This document shows positions 1 through 11,482 of a stretch of 45,490 nt of DNA, piece after piece (positions within the stretch are counted from its first letter, which is position 1; each line of letters begins with the position of its first letter). The notes under the pieces were generated by a model. It was given only the letters and a program-made list of their open reading frames with translations, ran no database searches and had not been told where the DNA came from. A program made the translations under genes and the position numbers. This DNA is from Actinomycetota bacterium (GTDB taxonomy: Bacteria > Actinomycetota > CADDZG01 > JAHWKV01), in NCBI GenBank assembly GCA_019347715.1, contig JAHWKU010000015.1:1-45490 (forward strand), read 5' to 3'.

Positions 1-125
1 GGAGACCTCCAAGCTGAGCAACCACGCGGCGCATAATTTCTCGTGACACCCTCCGACCCACAAACATGTTTGCGCAGACTTCGCGACTCTTCGACGGTGA
101 TGGCCAGTTCGTTTGTTGTAAACCC
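1..125. other. Left-edge segment, no gene supported
   Basis: No recognisable coding sequence, RNA or repeat is visible here. A minus-strand frame from an ATG at 67 stays open to the window edge for 22 codons. It is too short to judge and matches nothing I recognise. Confidence 0.3.
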
Positions 126-526
126 TCAGAAACCCATCTCGATGATCGGCTGGTTCAGCCTCACGTTGCCGGTGGAGCCATAGAAGCCGGCGTTGCCGAA
201 GGCAAACACTCCGCCGTCGGTAGCAACGAGCCAGTAGCCATCGCCGGTGCGGGCCGCAAGCATCCCTACGACCGGCTGATTCAGCCGGATACCGCCAGTC
301 GAGCCGTGGAAGCCAGCGTCTCCAAATGCGAAGATTCCTCCGTCGGAGGCAACAAGCCAGTACCCCTTGCCGGAAGGCGTGGCCGCCATCCCAACGATCG
401 GTTGCGTAAGCCGGTCACCTCCAGTCGAGCCGTGGAAGCCAGCGTCTCCGAATGCGAAGATTCCCCCGTCCGCGGCCGCAAGCCAATAGCCCTTGCCGGT
501 CGGGGTTGCGCCCATTCCAACGATCG
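126..526 (-). repeat. Three tandem 126-bp coding repeats
   Basis: Period 126 bp (42 codons), about three copies. The last copy diverges at its end (PIIEMGF then stop). The copies are similar at nucleotide level, so this stretch can recombine or mis-assemble. The long plus-strand frame across it is only the antisense of the repeat. Confidence 0.75.
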
Positions 527-581
527 GTTTAGAGACCTGGCCGGAAGCAGGGACCGTAGTGAAGCGTCGGCGGCCTTGAGA
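126..581 (-). pseudogene. Fragment of a GYW/DGGIF-repeat secreted-type protein
   Basis: The minus strand encodes three tandem units of 42 residues, each with the pattern [20 protein letters not shown]...L.QPIVGM, ending at a TGA at 126-128. This repeat is common in large secreted proteins of actinobacteria, probably as a beta-propeller-like or extracellular binding module; its function is not established. The frame runs upstream only to a stop at 582-584 and holds no ATG, GTG or TTG before the first repeat. What remains is therefore a C-terminal piece without a start or signal peptide. The break coincides with the 5' end of the divergent hydrolase gene, which suggests a deletion or rearrangement (or an assembly join). 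A live gene with a cryptic start is less likely. Confidence 0.65.
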
Positions 582-1520
582 TCACTTTCCCTACCGACTC
601 CGTACGCCGTCGGCCCCGTTAACGTTCACGTCGTTACTGCAGAGCCCTTGACGATAATCGACGCCGGAGTCAATACCGTCGATGCCGAGAACGCACTCAA
701 GCTTGGGTTCGCGTCCAAAGGTCTCTATCTGGAGTCTGTGGAACGGATTCTCATCACGCATGGACACCCCGACCACTACGGCCTTGTCCCGACGATTCGT
801 CAGATCTCTGGGGCCGAAGCCCATATGAGTGACGCGGAGATCGCCCGGTTGACCGACGACAGCGTCCCGTTCGAGATGGGCCGTCTTCTTTTAGAGGTCG
901 GTTTCCCCGTTGAGTTGTTGAAGGACATGGCTGAAAGGGAAAGGAGACTTCATCGAGTTCATCAGGTAGCTCAGCTGGAGTGTCATCCGGTTAAAGACGG
1001 AGACGTCTTTGAGTTTCGTGACTTCATGCTGGTCGCGATTGCACTGCCGGGTCACACCGGGGGCCATCTCGGATATTTCGAGCCTGCCAGTGGAACCCTC
1101 TTCGGGGGTGACACCCTGCTTCCCCATGTGAGCCCCAATCCACTGCTCGAGCCGGAGGGTGAATCCCCCGTTCAGAGACGGCGGTCTTTGAAGCAGTATC
1201 TCGAGTCGTTAGACAAGCTCGAGGCCCTGGACATAAATATCGTCTATCCGGGTCACGGGCCAGTTATCACCGACCCAAAGTCCATCGTGCGCTATATGCG
1301 AGAGCACCACGCCAGACGGCTCGACGTAGTCTGTGAGTGTCTGGCCGGAGAAGGGAAGAGCCCTTACCAAGTCTCAAAGGAGCTGTATCCCAGCGTCAAC
1401 GGCTACGACCACTTTCTGGCGGTCTCCGAGGTGATAGGCCATCTCGACGTCCTCGTCGAGGAAAAGCGTGCCGTCTCCGAGGTCAGAGAAGACGGGGTCG
1501 AGTACTTCTCGAGTGCCTGA
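576..1520 (+). CDS. MBL-fold metallo-hydrolase (LACTB2/glyoxalase II-like)
   Basis: Probable Zn-dependent hydrolase of about 314 residues. The metal-binding set is complete: HGHPDH near residue 62, His in GHTGGH near 160, Asp in GGDT near 178 and His in YPGHG near 227. The tail after residue ~240 looks like the winged-helix extension of LACTB2-type proteins. Family members typically begin with a short strand and then LPTPxxVGPVN. That places the start at TTG 576, since no in-frame ATG or GTG lies nearby. The frame stays open back to 66, but that part is antisense to the repeat fragment and is not coding. I see no clear Shine-Dalgarno sequence before 576. The true substrate is unknown; thioesterase or nuclease activity is possible. 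It lies just upstream of etfBA. Confidence 0.8.
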   Translation: MRSLSLPTPYAVGPVNVHVVTAEPLTIIDAGVNTVDAENALKLGFASKGLYLESVERILITHGHPDHYGLVPTIRQISGAEAHMSDAEIARLTDDSVPFEMGRLLLEVGFPVELLKDMAERERRLHRVHQVAQLECHPVKDGDVFEFRDFMLVAIALPGHTGGHLGYFEPASGTLFGGDTLLPHVSPNPLLEPEGESPVQRRRSLKQYLESLDKLEALDINIVYPGHGPVITDPKSIVRYMREHHARRLDVVCECLAGEGKSPYQVSKELYPSVNGYDHFLAVSEVIGHLDVLVEEKRAVSEVREDGVEYFSSA

Positions 1521-1591
1521 TTTCCCCCGCTCGGGCTCTCGGTTAGGATTCGCTCCCTGACCCACAGTCAGTCAAACCACAAGGAGGTTCT

Positions 1592-2383
1592 ATGCCCCTC
1601 AGCATCGCGGTCTGCGTTAAGCGCGTACCCGACACCGCGGCCGAAAAGAAACTCGACGATGGCGACAAGACGCTCGACCGCGATTCGGTCGAGTCGATCC
1701 TGAATCCCGTCGACGAGATGGCGGTAGAAGAGGCGCTGAAGCTAAAGGAGGCTAATGAAGGGGAGGTGACAATCGTCTGTGCCGGTCCGGAGGGAGCCGC
1801 CCAGCAGGCAATCCGCAAGGCTCTTTCGATGGGCGCTGATAAAGGAGTCCATCTAAAGGACGACTCCCTACATGGCTCCGACGCGCAAGGTATCGCCTAT
1901 GCGCTTGCCCAAGTTCTGAAGAAAGGTGAGTACGACCTGATCCTGTGTGGCGCCGAATCGACAGATGCCAGGACGAATCTGGTTCCGCCGGCCATCGCAG
2001 AGCATCTGAACCTCCCGAACCTCAATTTCGTAAAGAACGTTGAGACGTCTGATGGAAAGGTGACGGCCCACAGGGAAACCGATAAGGGCCACGATGTTCT
2101 GGAGAGCTCGACTCCGGCAGTTCTCGGCGTCGTTTGGGGGGCGAACGAGCCAAGATATCCATCTTTCAAAGGCATCATGGCAGCGAAACAAAAGCCACTC
2201 GAGACGCTCTCCGCCGCAGACGCCGAGATCGATGCTTCCAAGGTGGGACTCGATGGCTCCAAGACGGAGGTTCTCGAGTTCGGGGCTCGATCCACGGAAC
2301 GGCAAAAGAATGTAGTCGACAACAAGGAGGGCGATGCCCACGTGAAGCTCGCCGACTTCCTTCAGCAGCAGAAGTTCATCTAG
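1592..2383 (+). CDS. etfB: Electron transfer flavoprotein beta subunit
   Basis: Small subunit of ETF, which takes electrons from acyl-CoA dehydrogenases and passes them to ETF:quinone oxidoreductase. At 263 residues it has family length. It opens with a typical ICVKRVPDT-like strand, followed by LNPVDEMAVEEALKLKE, and carries the AMP/nucleotide-binding core (LCGAESTDA) and the conserved WGANEPRYPS segment. A strong AAGGAGG at 1581-1587 sets the ATG at 1592. It is followed after 15 bases by etfA, so the two are one operon. The acyl-CoA dehydrogenases at 11.5-16.6 kb are natural electron donors. Confidence 0.97.
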   Translation: MPLSIAVCVKRVPDTAAEKKLDDGDKTLDRDSVESILNPVDEMAVEEALKLKEANEGEVTIVCAGPEGAAQQAIRKALSMGADKGVHLKDDSLHGSDAQGIAYALAQVLKKGEYDLILCGAESTDARTNLVPPAIAEHLNLPNLNFVKNVETSDGKVTAHRETDKGHDVLESSTPAVLGVVWGANEPRYPSFKGIMAAKQKPLETLSAADAEIDASKVGLDGSKTEVLEFGARSTERQKNVVDNKEGDAHVKLADFLQQQKFI

Positions 2384-2398
2384 ATCGAGGAGACACCT

Positions 2399-3382
2399 AT
2401 GGGAGATGTATGGGTGGTCGTAGACCACGAAAACGGAGAGACGAGCAAGGTTACGAGCCAGATGCTTACAGCCGCGCGGGGACTCGCTAAGGAAGCTGGC
2501 GGAGATCCCGTTGCGGTGTTTTGCGGACAGGGCTGGGAAACCGCCAAGGAGCGTGTCTCCAAGTTCGGTGCTGCCAAGGCCATCGTGGCCGAGTCCGAAG
2601 ATTTCTCCAATTATCAGACCGCGCCTCAAGTCGAGGTGGTTGCCAAGCTCATAGAAGAGCGTCAGCCATGGGGAGTGCTATTCGCAAGCGTACCCAGCGG
2701 CAAGGAGGTAGCCACGAGGGTAGCCGCGCGCCTCGGGCTTGGTGTTCTAGCTGATGCAACGAACATCACCATCGAGGGAGACAAACCGAAGGTCGAGCAC
2801 TCCGCCTTTGGTGGCGCGACCATCGTGCAAAAGACTCTCAAGGGCGGACCATTCCTGATCTGCGTGAAACCCAATGCTTTCGTTTCCGAAGAGGCTGCGG
2901 CCGAGGTTCAGGAGGACAAGGTCGAAACATCGATCTCGGAGGACGCCAAACGTGTCGTTGTCAAAGAGAGAGTTGAAAAGGAAGCAGGCGGCCGCCCAGC
3001 GGTCGATCAGGCTGCGATCATCGTGTCGGGTGGACGAGGTCTTCAAGATCCCAAGAACTTCGAGCTCATCGAAGGCCTGGCGGATCAGCTTGGAGCCGCA
3101 GTTGGGGCATCCCGTGCTGCCGTCGATGCGGGTTGGTATCCCCACGCCCATCAGGTAGGCCAGACTGGAAAGACCGTCTCGCCTCAGCTATATATCGCGG
3201 TCGGGATCTCTGGAGCGATCCAGCATCGTGCTGGGATGCAGACTTCCAAGACGATCATCGCCATCAACAAGGACGCTGAAGCGCCCATATTCCAGCTGGT
3301 GGACTTTGGAATCGTGGGCGATCTCTTCGACGTTGTTCCTAAGCTCACCGAAGAGATAGGCAAACGCAAGGGTGGTGGCTGA
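2399..3382 (+). CDS. etfA: Electron transfer flavoprotein alpha subunit
   Basis: Large, FAD-binding subunit of ETF (327 residues, usual length). The C-terminal FAD domain is unmistakable: an SGGRGL segment, then [27 protein letters not shown] and [11 protein letters not shown]. The N-terminal domain resembles the etfB fold. A GAGGAG-type ribosome site precedes the ATG. It partners with etfB immediately upstream. The gene order beta-alpha is the common bacterial one. Confidence 0.97.
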   Translation: MGDVWVVVDHENGETSKVTSQMLTAARGLAKEAGGDPVAVFCGQGWETAKERVSKFGAAKAIVAESEDFSNYQTAPQVEVVAKLIEERQPWGVLFASVPSGKEVATRVAARLGLGVLADATNITIEGDKPKVEHSAFGGATIVQKTLKGGPFLICVKPNAFVSEEAAAEVQEDKVETSISEDAKRVVVKERVEKEAGGRPAVDQAAIIVSGGRGLQDPKNFELIEGLADQLGAAVGASRAAVDAGWYPHAHQVGQTGKTVSPQLYIAVGISGAIQHRAGMQTSKTIIAINKDAEAPIFQLVDFGIVGDLFDVVPKLTEEIGKRKGGG

Positions 3383-3417
3383 GCAGTTCCCGAGCCATCC
3401 GTTCCTAAGAGCTAGTC

Positions 3418-4941
3418 GTGGCAAAGACGTCGTGGGATCAGCTCGACCCCAGTGAGCTGGCGCGGCAACAAGACCGCAAGCTCCGCAGACAGATTCGCTC
3501 CCAGCTCTACCCATACAGCCCCTTTTACCGACGAGTCATCGAGGAACTTCATATCCAAGCCGACGGTTTTATGGGGGTAGACGACCTTCAGAAGCTTCCT
3601 CTAGTAGACCGAGAGGCGCTATCGAGCAATCCGGAAGACTTCGTACTGCATCCATCCCGCCCTTTGATCCAAAGGTGGGCTTCTGGGTCTCAGCTCACTG
3701 CGATGTTTTTCAACAAGCTCTTGAAGGGGATCGATTATGCAGAGAGTGAACTCTCCAACGAGTACGCCGCGGTTCACGTTCTGGAGACGACGGGCACTAC
3801 AGGAGAGCCGTTGCCGATCAAGCTCAGCAGACGAGACGTCGCGGTACTCGCTACCGAGGGGATGCGGATGCTCGAAGTGGCAGGGGTTCGCACCGGCGAC
3901 GTCCTTCTAAACCTCCTCGAGCCATCAAGCGCCGGAGGATTTTGGCCCGTGTGGCTCGGCGCCGTTGCTCTTGGAGCAGAGCAGACCGCCCCTGGGTTCT
4001 TGGAGCCCGAACAGGCCGCGGCCCTCGCAAAGAAAACTCATGCCTCAGTAGTCGTGGCGATTGGGCAAGACGCTCTCTTGCTGCTGGAGGCAGCGGGGGA
4101 AAGTGGTCTTCCGGCTCTGCGCCAGCTCGTCCTGGGCCCCGGTCCACTCGGCCCGACTCTTCGCAAACGGCTGGCGGAGAGTGCCGGTCCCCAGGTGAGA
4201 ATTGTTGGAACCTACGGATTCGCTGAGGGCAGGACTCTTTGGGCTGAGTGTCTCCAGGGGAGTGGTTCTCCAGATGCCGGCTACCACTTGTCTGGCGACT
4301 TGCAGATCGTCGAGATCATTTCGCCCCGCGAGCGCCGAGGTGTGAAACCCGGCGAAGCCGGAGAGGTGGTGTTCACCGGACTGGATCACCGTGGTACCGC
4401 TCTTGCCAGATATCGCCCCGGCGACGTGGCAATGGGAGGACTTGTGCCGGGGCGGTGTCGTTACTGCGGAAGACTGGTCGATCGGATCATCGGGCCCATT
4501 CGCAGGGCCGGCAACCTCATCGAGCTTCAGTTTGGAGGAGAGGACTTGATGGCAGTGGATGTGGAAACGCTTGCGGACGCGTTGGCCCACCCGGCCCTGC
4601 AAGCGTGGCAGGTTGAGGTGCGCAAGTCGGAGGGTGATCCCAGGGGTTCGGATGAGCTCTATGTGCTGTTCGATCCCAAAGGAAAAAGGAATCCAGGTCA
4701 GGTTGCTGCTGAATTGGACAGGGTCTTTCGGACCGAGATCGGTTTTTCGCCCACCCAATTCGTACTCAGTGACCGCGCCAAGGGTGGCGTCGTCGATCTG
4801 CGGCCCATTCCCGTGGAGGCAGGCAGCGTCTTGGTTTCTGCCGGGTGGCACGAAGACTCACCGAGAGTCAGATTGTGGAGAACTCCCAACCCCGACGGAG
4901 GGGGATCCCAAGGCACCGCCGCCGCCGAACAGCGCTCCTAG
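3418..4941 (+). CDS. PaaK-like adenylate-forming ligase (phenylacetate-CoA ligase family)
   Basis: Predicted ATP-dependent acid:CoA ligase or related adenylating enzyme, 507 residues. The N-terminus has the PaaK-type pattern (LYPYSPFYRRVIEE, then LPLVDREAL). The ATP loop is ETTGTTGEP around residues 123-131. A later GTYGFAEG corresponds to the A5 region, and a CRYCGRLVDRI segment follows the GDVA motif, as in PaaK and F390-synthetase relatives. The start is GTG 3418; no earlier alternative fits. The gene lies 35 bases after etfA on the same strand and may belong to that operon, which would suit activation of an aromatic or fatty acid for dehydrogenation. The substrate cannot be read from sequence. 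Its 3' end overlaps the convergent lipoprotein gene by 84 bases. Confidence 0.8.
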   Translation: MAKTSWDQLDPSELARQQDRKLRRQIRSQLYPYSPFYRRVIEELHIQADGFMGVDDLQKLPLVDREALSSNPEDFVLHPSRPLIQRWASGSQLTAMFFNKLLKGIDYAESELSNEYAAVHVLETTGTTGEPLPIKLSRRDVAVLATEGMRMLEVAGVRTGDVLLNLLEPSSAGGFWPVWLGAVALGAEQTAPGFLEPEQAAALAKKTHASVVVAIGQDALLLLEAAGESGLPALRQLVLGPGPLGPTLRKRLAESAGPQVRIVGTYGFAEGRTLWAECLQGSGSPDAGYHLSGDLQIVEIISPRERRGVKPGEAGEVVFTGLDHRGTALARYRPGDVAMGGLVPGRCRYCGRLVDRIIGPIRRAGNLIELQFGGEDLMAVDVETLADALAHPALQAWQVEVRKSEGDPRGSDELYVLFDPKGKRNPGQVAAELDRVFRTEIGFSPTQFVLSDRAKGGVVDLRPIPVEAGSVLVSAGWHEDSPRVRLWRTPNPDGGGSQGTAAAEQRS

Positions 4942-5760
4942 TACCGATGGATCTTCGGCAACGAAGACCTCCTGCTCGCTCGGGATTTGGACTTGGACCT
5001 CAACGCCGAAGTCGTAAAGCTCCAACGTCATAGTGATGTTCATTTTGTCTTCGTTGCCCATGGTGACCAGTAGCTTGCGAGCGAAACCGTCGTCATCGAT
5101 CCAAGCATCAACTGGTTCGAGTTCGAGGCCTACGGCTTCCATCCTCGAGATCTGCTGGTCTCTCGTTTCGGGGGGCAGCGCAGCCATATAGTCCTGCCAG
5201 GTCAAGGCGACCCGGTAATGAGTGGTATGGGTGCCTCTGATGCTTTCTTCACCGACCGTCGTGATGTCGTGGGCACCTACACCCTTCAGTCTCTCGAAGA
5301 AGATCTCAGGTTGAGGGGTGGGAGACGAAAGATCGAAACCACCCTGAACCATTTCCTCGAGGGAGACACGGACCCAGCTTTTGCCATCAAAGGCCGCTGA
5401 AGCCTTGGGCGGAACCTCGTAATAGACGAAGTCGGCGTCGTAGATGGTGCGAATCTCCGGAAGAGTGATTCCGGACTGGCTGCCTGCCCCCGTCTTCATT
5501 TCCATGCTTCCGAGTTTCCTGCGGAAATCGGTAAGGCCGTCGATCGTGAAAGAAAGCTCCGTGGGTTCAGGAGGTTGTGCGTTCCCCATGCTTGCGCTGG
5601 GGAAACTGAAGCGCATCGACATGATCATCTGCAGTCTTGCCGAGCCCATGCTGGGGGCTCTATCGCTCAAGCCCGCGATCGTTTGAACCGGAGTTAGCCT
5701 TTGGCAGCTCAACGCGACAAGGCTCATGACCATCAAAATGGGGATCAATCGGCGCCGCAT
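4858..5760 (-). CDS. Putative lipoprotein, possibly LppX/LprG-like
   Basis: 300 residues with an N-terminal signal (MRRR then a hydrophobic stretch) and a Cys at residue 19 in ALSC. This is a slightly weak lipobox, but the layout is that of a lipoprotein. The body alternates beta-rich segments (ITLPEIRTIYDADFVYYE, YRVALTWQDYMAAL, DAWIDDDGFARKLLV) in a way that recalls LolA/LppX/LprG lipid-carrier folds; that assignment is inference. The C-terminus is Gly/Ser rich. A GAGAGGA ribosome site lies 4 bases before the ATG. It diverges from the cysteine desulfurase gene with a 68-base gap that must hold both promoters. No close neighbour suggests its ligand. Confidence 0.7.
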   Translation of the reverse strand: MRRRLIPILMVMSLVALSCQRLTPVQTIAGLSDRAPSMGSARLQMIMSMRFSFPSASMGNAQPPEPTELSFTIDGLTDFRRKLGSMEMKTGAGSQSGITLPEIRTIYDADFVYYEVPPKASAAFDGKSWVRVSLEEMVQGGFDLSSPTPQPEIFFERLKGVGAHDITTVGEESIRGTHTTHYRVALTWQDYMAALPPETRDQQISRMEAVGLELEPVDAWIDDDGFARKLLVTMGNEDKMNITMTLELYDFGVEVQVQIPSEQEVFVAEDPSVLGALFGGGGALGSPSVGVGSSPQSDSR

Positions 5761-5828
5761 GGAATCCTCTCGCTTGCAAACAGTCTAGTTCAGGGCGGTA
5801 TCGGAAGGAGCGAATATCATGGGGAGCG

Positions 5829-6992
5829 ATGCCATACCTCGATTACGCCGCAACCACTCCAATCCTCGATGAGGTTCTCGAGGCCATGGCTCCATACCAG
5901 CGTCAGCTCTTTGGGAATCCATCGAGCGTGTATGAGACCGGCAGGGAAGGCAAGAAGGGCATGGAAGAAGCCCGGGACCTCATCGCCGCCGCCGTTGGTG
6001 CGCAACCTGCGGAAATCATATTCACCGGAGGCGGGACCGAGGCAGACAACCTCGCCCTGAAAGGGCCTGCCTTCAAACTGCGTTCGCAGGGCAACCACAT
6101 CATCACGACTGCAGTCGAGCATCACGCGGTCCTTCATTCGGCCGAGTGGCTCGAGAAGCAAGGTTTTCGAGTGACCTTCTTAGGTGTGGATCAAAACGGT
6201 TTGATAGATCTCGAGCGGTTGAAGTCTGCGCTCACCAAGGAGACCATCCTTGTTTCGATCATGCTCGTGAACAACGAGGTGGGTGTGATCGAACCGGTGG
6301 CCGAGGCGGTAAGGATCGTCAAGGAGAACTCACGCGCTTTGTTTCACTCCGACGCCGTCCAGGCTCTCGGCAAGTTGAAGGTGAACCTCGACGAACTCGG
6401 GGTGGATCTGGCGTCCTTCAGCGCTCACAAAGTCGGAGGACCGAAGGGAACGGGCGCCCTATTTGTAAAGAGGGGAACTCCCATTGAGCCGGTCTTGCAC
6501 GGTGGAGGTCAGGAGAGGGATCTTCGCTCCGGGACACCAAACGTTGCGGGAATCGTGGGATTTGGTGTCGCTGCCCAGATCGCAGCCAAAGAGGTGGAGC
6601 AGGAAGCCGAGCGCCTGACCGACATGCGAGATCAGGTGCAGGAGGGCATCAAGGCGTCGATCGAAAGAGTCCACGTCAATGCTGAGGATGCGCCTCGGAT
6701 CGGCAACACGCTGAATGTCTGCATCGAGGGGGTTGAGGGTGAATCCCTTCTTTTGATGCTCGACTCGAAGGAGGTTGCGGCCTCGAGCGGCTCGGCCTGT
6801 ACCTCCGGATCTCTTGATCCTTCTCACGTGCTCATGGCCATGGGCGTCGCTCCTGAGCTTGCCCATGGGTCTCTCAGAGTCTCACTAGGCCGAGCTACTA
6901 CCAGCGACGACATCGACGATTTCACGGAGGTTTTGCCGGCAATTGTGGACAAGCTCCGATCGATCGCTCCGAGAAGCGTCGGGGGCCGGTGA
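5829..6992 (+). CDS. Cysteine desulfurase (IscS/NifS family)
   Basis: PLP enzyme that takes sulfur from L-cysteine as a persulfide and delivers it to acceptors. Its 387 residues match the family. Visible landmarks are LDYAATTP at the N-terminus, GGTEADNLAL, the PLP lysine K201 in SAHKVGGPKG, and the catalytic C324 in SSGSACTSG. A GGGGAG ribosome site sits just before the ATG. The stop codon overlaps the mnmA start by one base (TGATG), so sulfur donor and tRNA thiolase are translationally coupled. That makes MnmA the likely main recipient, as in the IscS/MnmA pair of other bacteria. Confidence 0.95.
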   Translation: MPYLDYAATTPILDEVLEAMAPYQRQLFGNPSSVYETGREGKKGMEEARDLIAAAVGAQPAEIIFTGGGTEADNLALKGPAFKLRSQGNHIITTAVEHHAVLHSAEWLEKQGFRVTFLGVDQNGLIDLERLKSALTKETILVSIMLVNNEVGVIEPVAEAVRIVKENSRALFHSDAVQALGKLKVNLDELGVDLASFSAHKVGGPKGTGALFVKRGTPIEPVLHGGGQERDLRSGTPNVAGIVGFGVAAQIAAKEVEQEAERLTDMRDQVQEGIKASIERVHVNAEDAPRIGNTLNVCIEGVEGESLLLMLDSKEVAASSGSACTSGSLDPSHVLMAMGVAPELAHGSLRVSLGRATTSDDIDDFTEVLPAIVDKLRSIAPRSVGGR

Positions 6993-8059
6993 TGAAGCGC
7001 AAAGCTGTCGTCGCCATGTCGGGCGGCGTAGATTCCTCAGTCGCGGCGGCCCTCATGAAAGAGGATGGCTACGAAGTTATCGGCATCATGATGAAGCTCT
7101 GGCAAGGGGAAGCTGCCAACAACGAGAGCGGCTGTTGTTCGGTAGACGCTGCCGAAGATGCTCGCAGAGTGGCACAGGTGCTCGACATCCCCTTCTATGT
7201 CTTCAACTTCGCCGAGCACTTTTCCAAAACTGTTATCGAGCGGTTCGTTTCGGATTATTCCCATGGGGTGACCCCCAACCCGTGTATTGAGTGCAACCGA
7301 TCCGTGAAATTTTCTGCTCTCCTCGAACGAGCGAAAGCTTTCGACGCAGAAGTTCTTGCGACCGGCCACTACGCAAGAGTTCGCTCAGCCGGCGCCGGTT
7401 TCAAGCTACTAAGAGGGATGGACCCAGACAAGGATCAGAGCTACGTTCTCTACATGCTGGGCTCCGCCGATCTCGCGCACGCGCAGTTTCCGGTAGGGGA
7501 ATACCGAAAGCCGGAGATCCGTGAGATTGCCGCGTCACTAGGACTGCGGACGGCGGCCAAACCCGAAAGTCAGGAGATCTGCTTCGTTCCCAATGGAGAC
7601 TCTCATGCATTTTTGCGTGAGAAAGTGCCGGCAGGGTCTCAGCCCGGACCGATACACACGAGTGATGGAGAGCGAATCGGATCGCATCGAGGTTTCGCCC
7701 ACTACACGGTGGGCCAGCGACGGGGACTCGGAGTTGGGCTTGGGTATCCCGTATACGTCAAGCAAGTGCGACCCGATGACAATGCATTGATAGTTGGAAC
7801 GGCCGAGGAGATGCTCTCGGACGAGATGGAAGTGCAAGAGGTTTCATTCACCGGCCTGGTTCCTTCTTCCGAGTTCGAAGCATCGGTGATGACGCGTTAC
7901 CGGGGGGAGGAGGCAGATGCCAAGATCCAGCCCTACGGGTCGAGATGGATCGTTTCCTTCAACGAGCCTCAGGGTCTCGCGGCCCCGGGGCAGGCCGCGG
8001 TCTTCTACCGGGACGAGGAGCTGCTCGGTGGAGGAACGATCCTAAGGACTTCTGCCTGA
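6992..8059 (+). CDS. mnmA: tRNA-specific 2-thiouridylase MnmA
   Basis: Makes the 2-thio group of U34 in tRNA-Lys, -Glu and -Gln, using ATP and a persulfide sulfur. The PP-loop SGGVDSS lies at residues 9-15. The two catalytic cysteines are present, in NPCIEC near residue 98 and SQEICF near 197. Length (355) is normal. The reading frame can also begin one codon earlier at GTG 6989, but the ATG at 6992 overlapping the upstream TGA is the more natural start. The 3' end overlaps the next gene by one base. Confidence 0.95.
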   Translation: MKRKAVVAMSGGVDSSVAAALMKEDGYEVIGIMMKLWQGEAANNESGCCSVDAAEDARRVAQVLDIPFYVFNFAEHFSKTVIERFVSDYSHGVTPNPCIECNRSVKFSALLERAKAFDAEVLATGHYARVRSAGAGFKLLRGMDPDKDQSYVLYMLGSADLAHAQFPVGEYRKPEIREIAASLGLRTAAKPESQEICFVPNGDSHAFLREKVPAGSQPGPIHTSDGERIGSHRGFAHYTVGQRRGLGVGLGYPVYVKQVRPDDNALIVGTAEEMLSDEMEVQEVSFTGLVPSSEFEASVMTRYRGEEADAKIQPYGSRWIVSFNEPQGLAAPGQAAVFYRDEELLGGGTILRTSA

Positions 8060-8733
8060 TGGCGAAAGAGTCCGAGAAGATCCGGCTTCCAGAGCTTCCG
8101 ATCTTCAAAAAATATTCGCTTGCGGTCCGGCAAGAATTTGCCACTCCCAACGAAATACTCGCGACGCTCGAGAGAACCACAGCCAGGATCCAGAAGTTGC
8201 TGGAGAAGGCGGAGGACGAGAGGAGAAGGAAAGAACAGGCGGAAAGGTCGGAGGCCGACCGGATCGCGCTGGCCGAACAGGAGGCCCGCTGGACGGATGA
8301 AGCTCAGGAGGCCGACGAAGCCAAGGACGCCCACGAAACACCTGACGACCCGACCCCCGTCGAGCGGGAGGCGGAGAAGCTTGTCTTCGAGGAGCAATAC
8401 CTCTCGAAAGATCAAGAGCAGGACGAGGATGAATATGAAGCCAGGCCGTTTTGGGAAGTAGACGACGAGGAGCTGGAGGAATCCACCGCGGCTCCTGTTC
8501 CTAACTCGGCGACACGGGCCCCCAAGAAGAGCGAAAAGCCTGTCCCGCCGCCTGCCAAAAAACCCAAGCCTCGCAATAAGGCACGGCCAAGACCTCAGGT
8601 GGTGCCGGTATCCGGCAGAGGCAAGCCGCTGAAAGGGGCGAAGAAACCGTCAGCCAAAAAAGCGTCTGCGAGAAAGACTGCCAAGACCAAAGCCAAGAAG
8701 AAGGCCGGAACCAAACGTAAATCCAAGAGGTAG
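8059..8733 (+). CDS. Charge-segregated protein with a Lys/Ala-rich histone-like tail
   Basis: 224 residues of unknown function. Residues ~1-45 are ordinary sequence (LPIFKKYSLAVRQEFATPNE). Residues ~45-95 form a strongly charged Arg/Glu/Lys helix that looks like a coiled coil, and ~95-160 are very acidic. The last ~65 residues are Pro, Lys and Ala rich, ending in KKPSAKKASARKTAK-type repeats like histone H1 or actinobacterial HU tails. The start is ATG 8059, sharing one base with the mnmA stop. Two bases separate its stop from the next gene, so it is certainly within this operon. The tail suggests nucleic-acid binding (inference). I do not recognise the family from its N-terminus. Confidence 0.75.
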   Translation: MAKESEKIRLPELPIFKKYSLAVRQEFATPNEILATLERTTARIQKLLEKAEDERRRKEQAERSEADRIALAEQEARWTDEAQEADEAKDAHETPDDPTPVEREAEKLVFEEQYLSKDQEQDEDEYEARPFWEVDDEELEESTAAPVPNSATRAPKKSEKPVPPPAKKPKPRNKARPRPQVVPVSGRGKPLKGAKKPSAKKASARKTAKTKAKKKAGTKRKSKR

Positions 8734-8735
8734 TC

Positions 8736-11449
<2,714 letters not shown>

Positions 11450-11474
11450 GGGGCTCTTACCTCGGTCTGCTGTC

Positions 11475-11480
11475 TATAAT
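11475..11480 (+). promoter_or_regulatory. Consensus -10 box (TATAAT) for the acyl-CoA dehydrogenase operon
   Basis: A perfect TATAAT lies 61 bases before the GTG start at 11536 and 26 bases after the ligA stop. No good -35 is visible at 16-18 bases. The predicted transcription start (~11487) falls inside the palindrome described next. Confidence 0.55.
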
Positions 11481-11482
11481 GT

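Noticed and set aside
1..67. Minus-strand open frame from ATG at 67 to the window edge
   Set aside because: Only 22 codons, no motif, no ribosome site; cannot be supported.
126..526. Tandem 126-bp periodicity that could look like CRISPR or a structural repeat
   Set aside because: The copies are continuous protein-coding units in frame (42 codons each), with no unique spacers between them.
1868..2629. 253-codon minus-strand frame under etfB/etfA
   Set aside because: Long antisense frame caused by codon bias; no recognisable motif, and the plus strand holds clear ETF genes.
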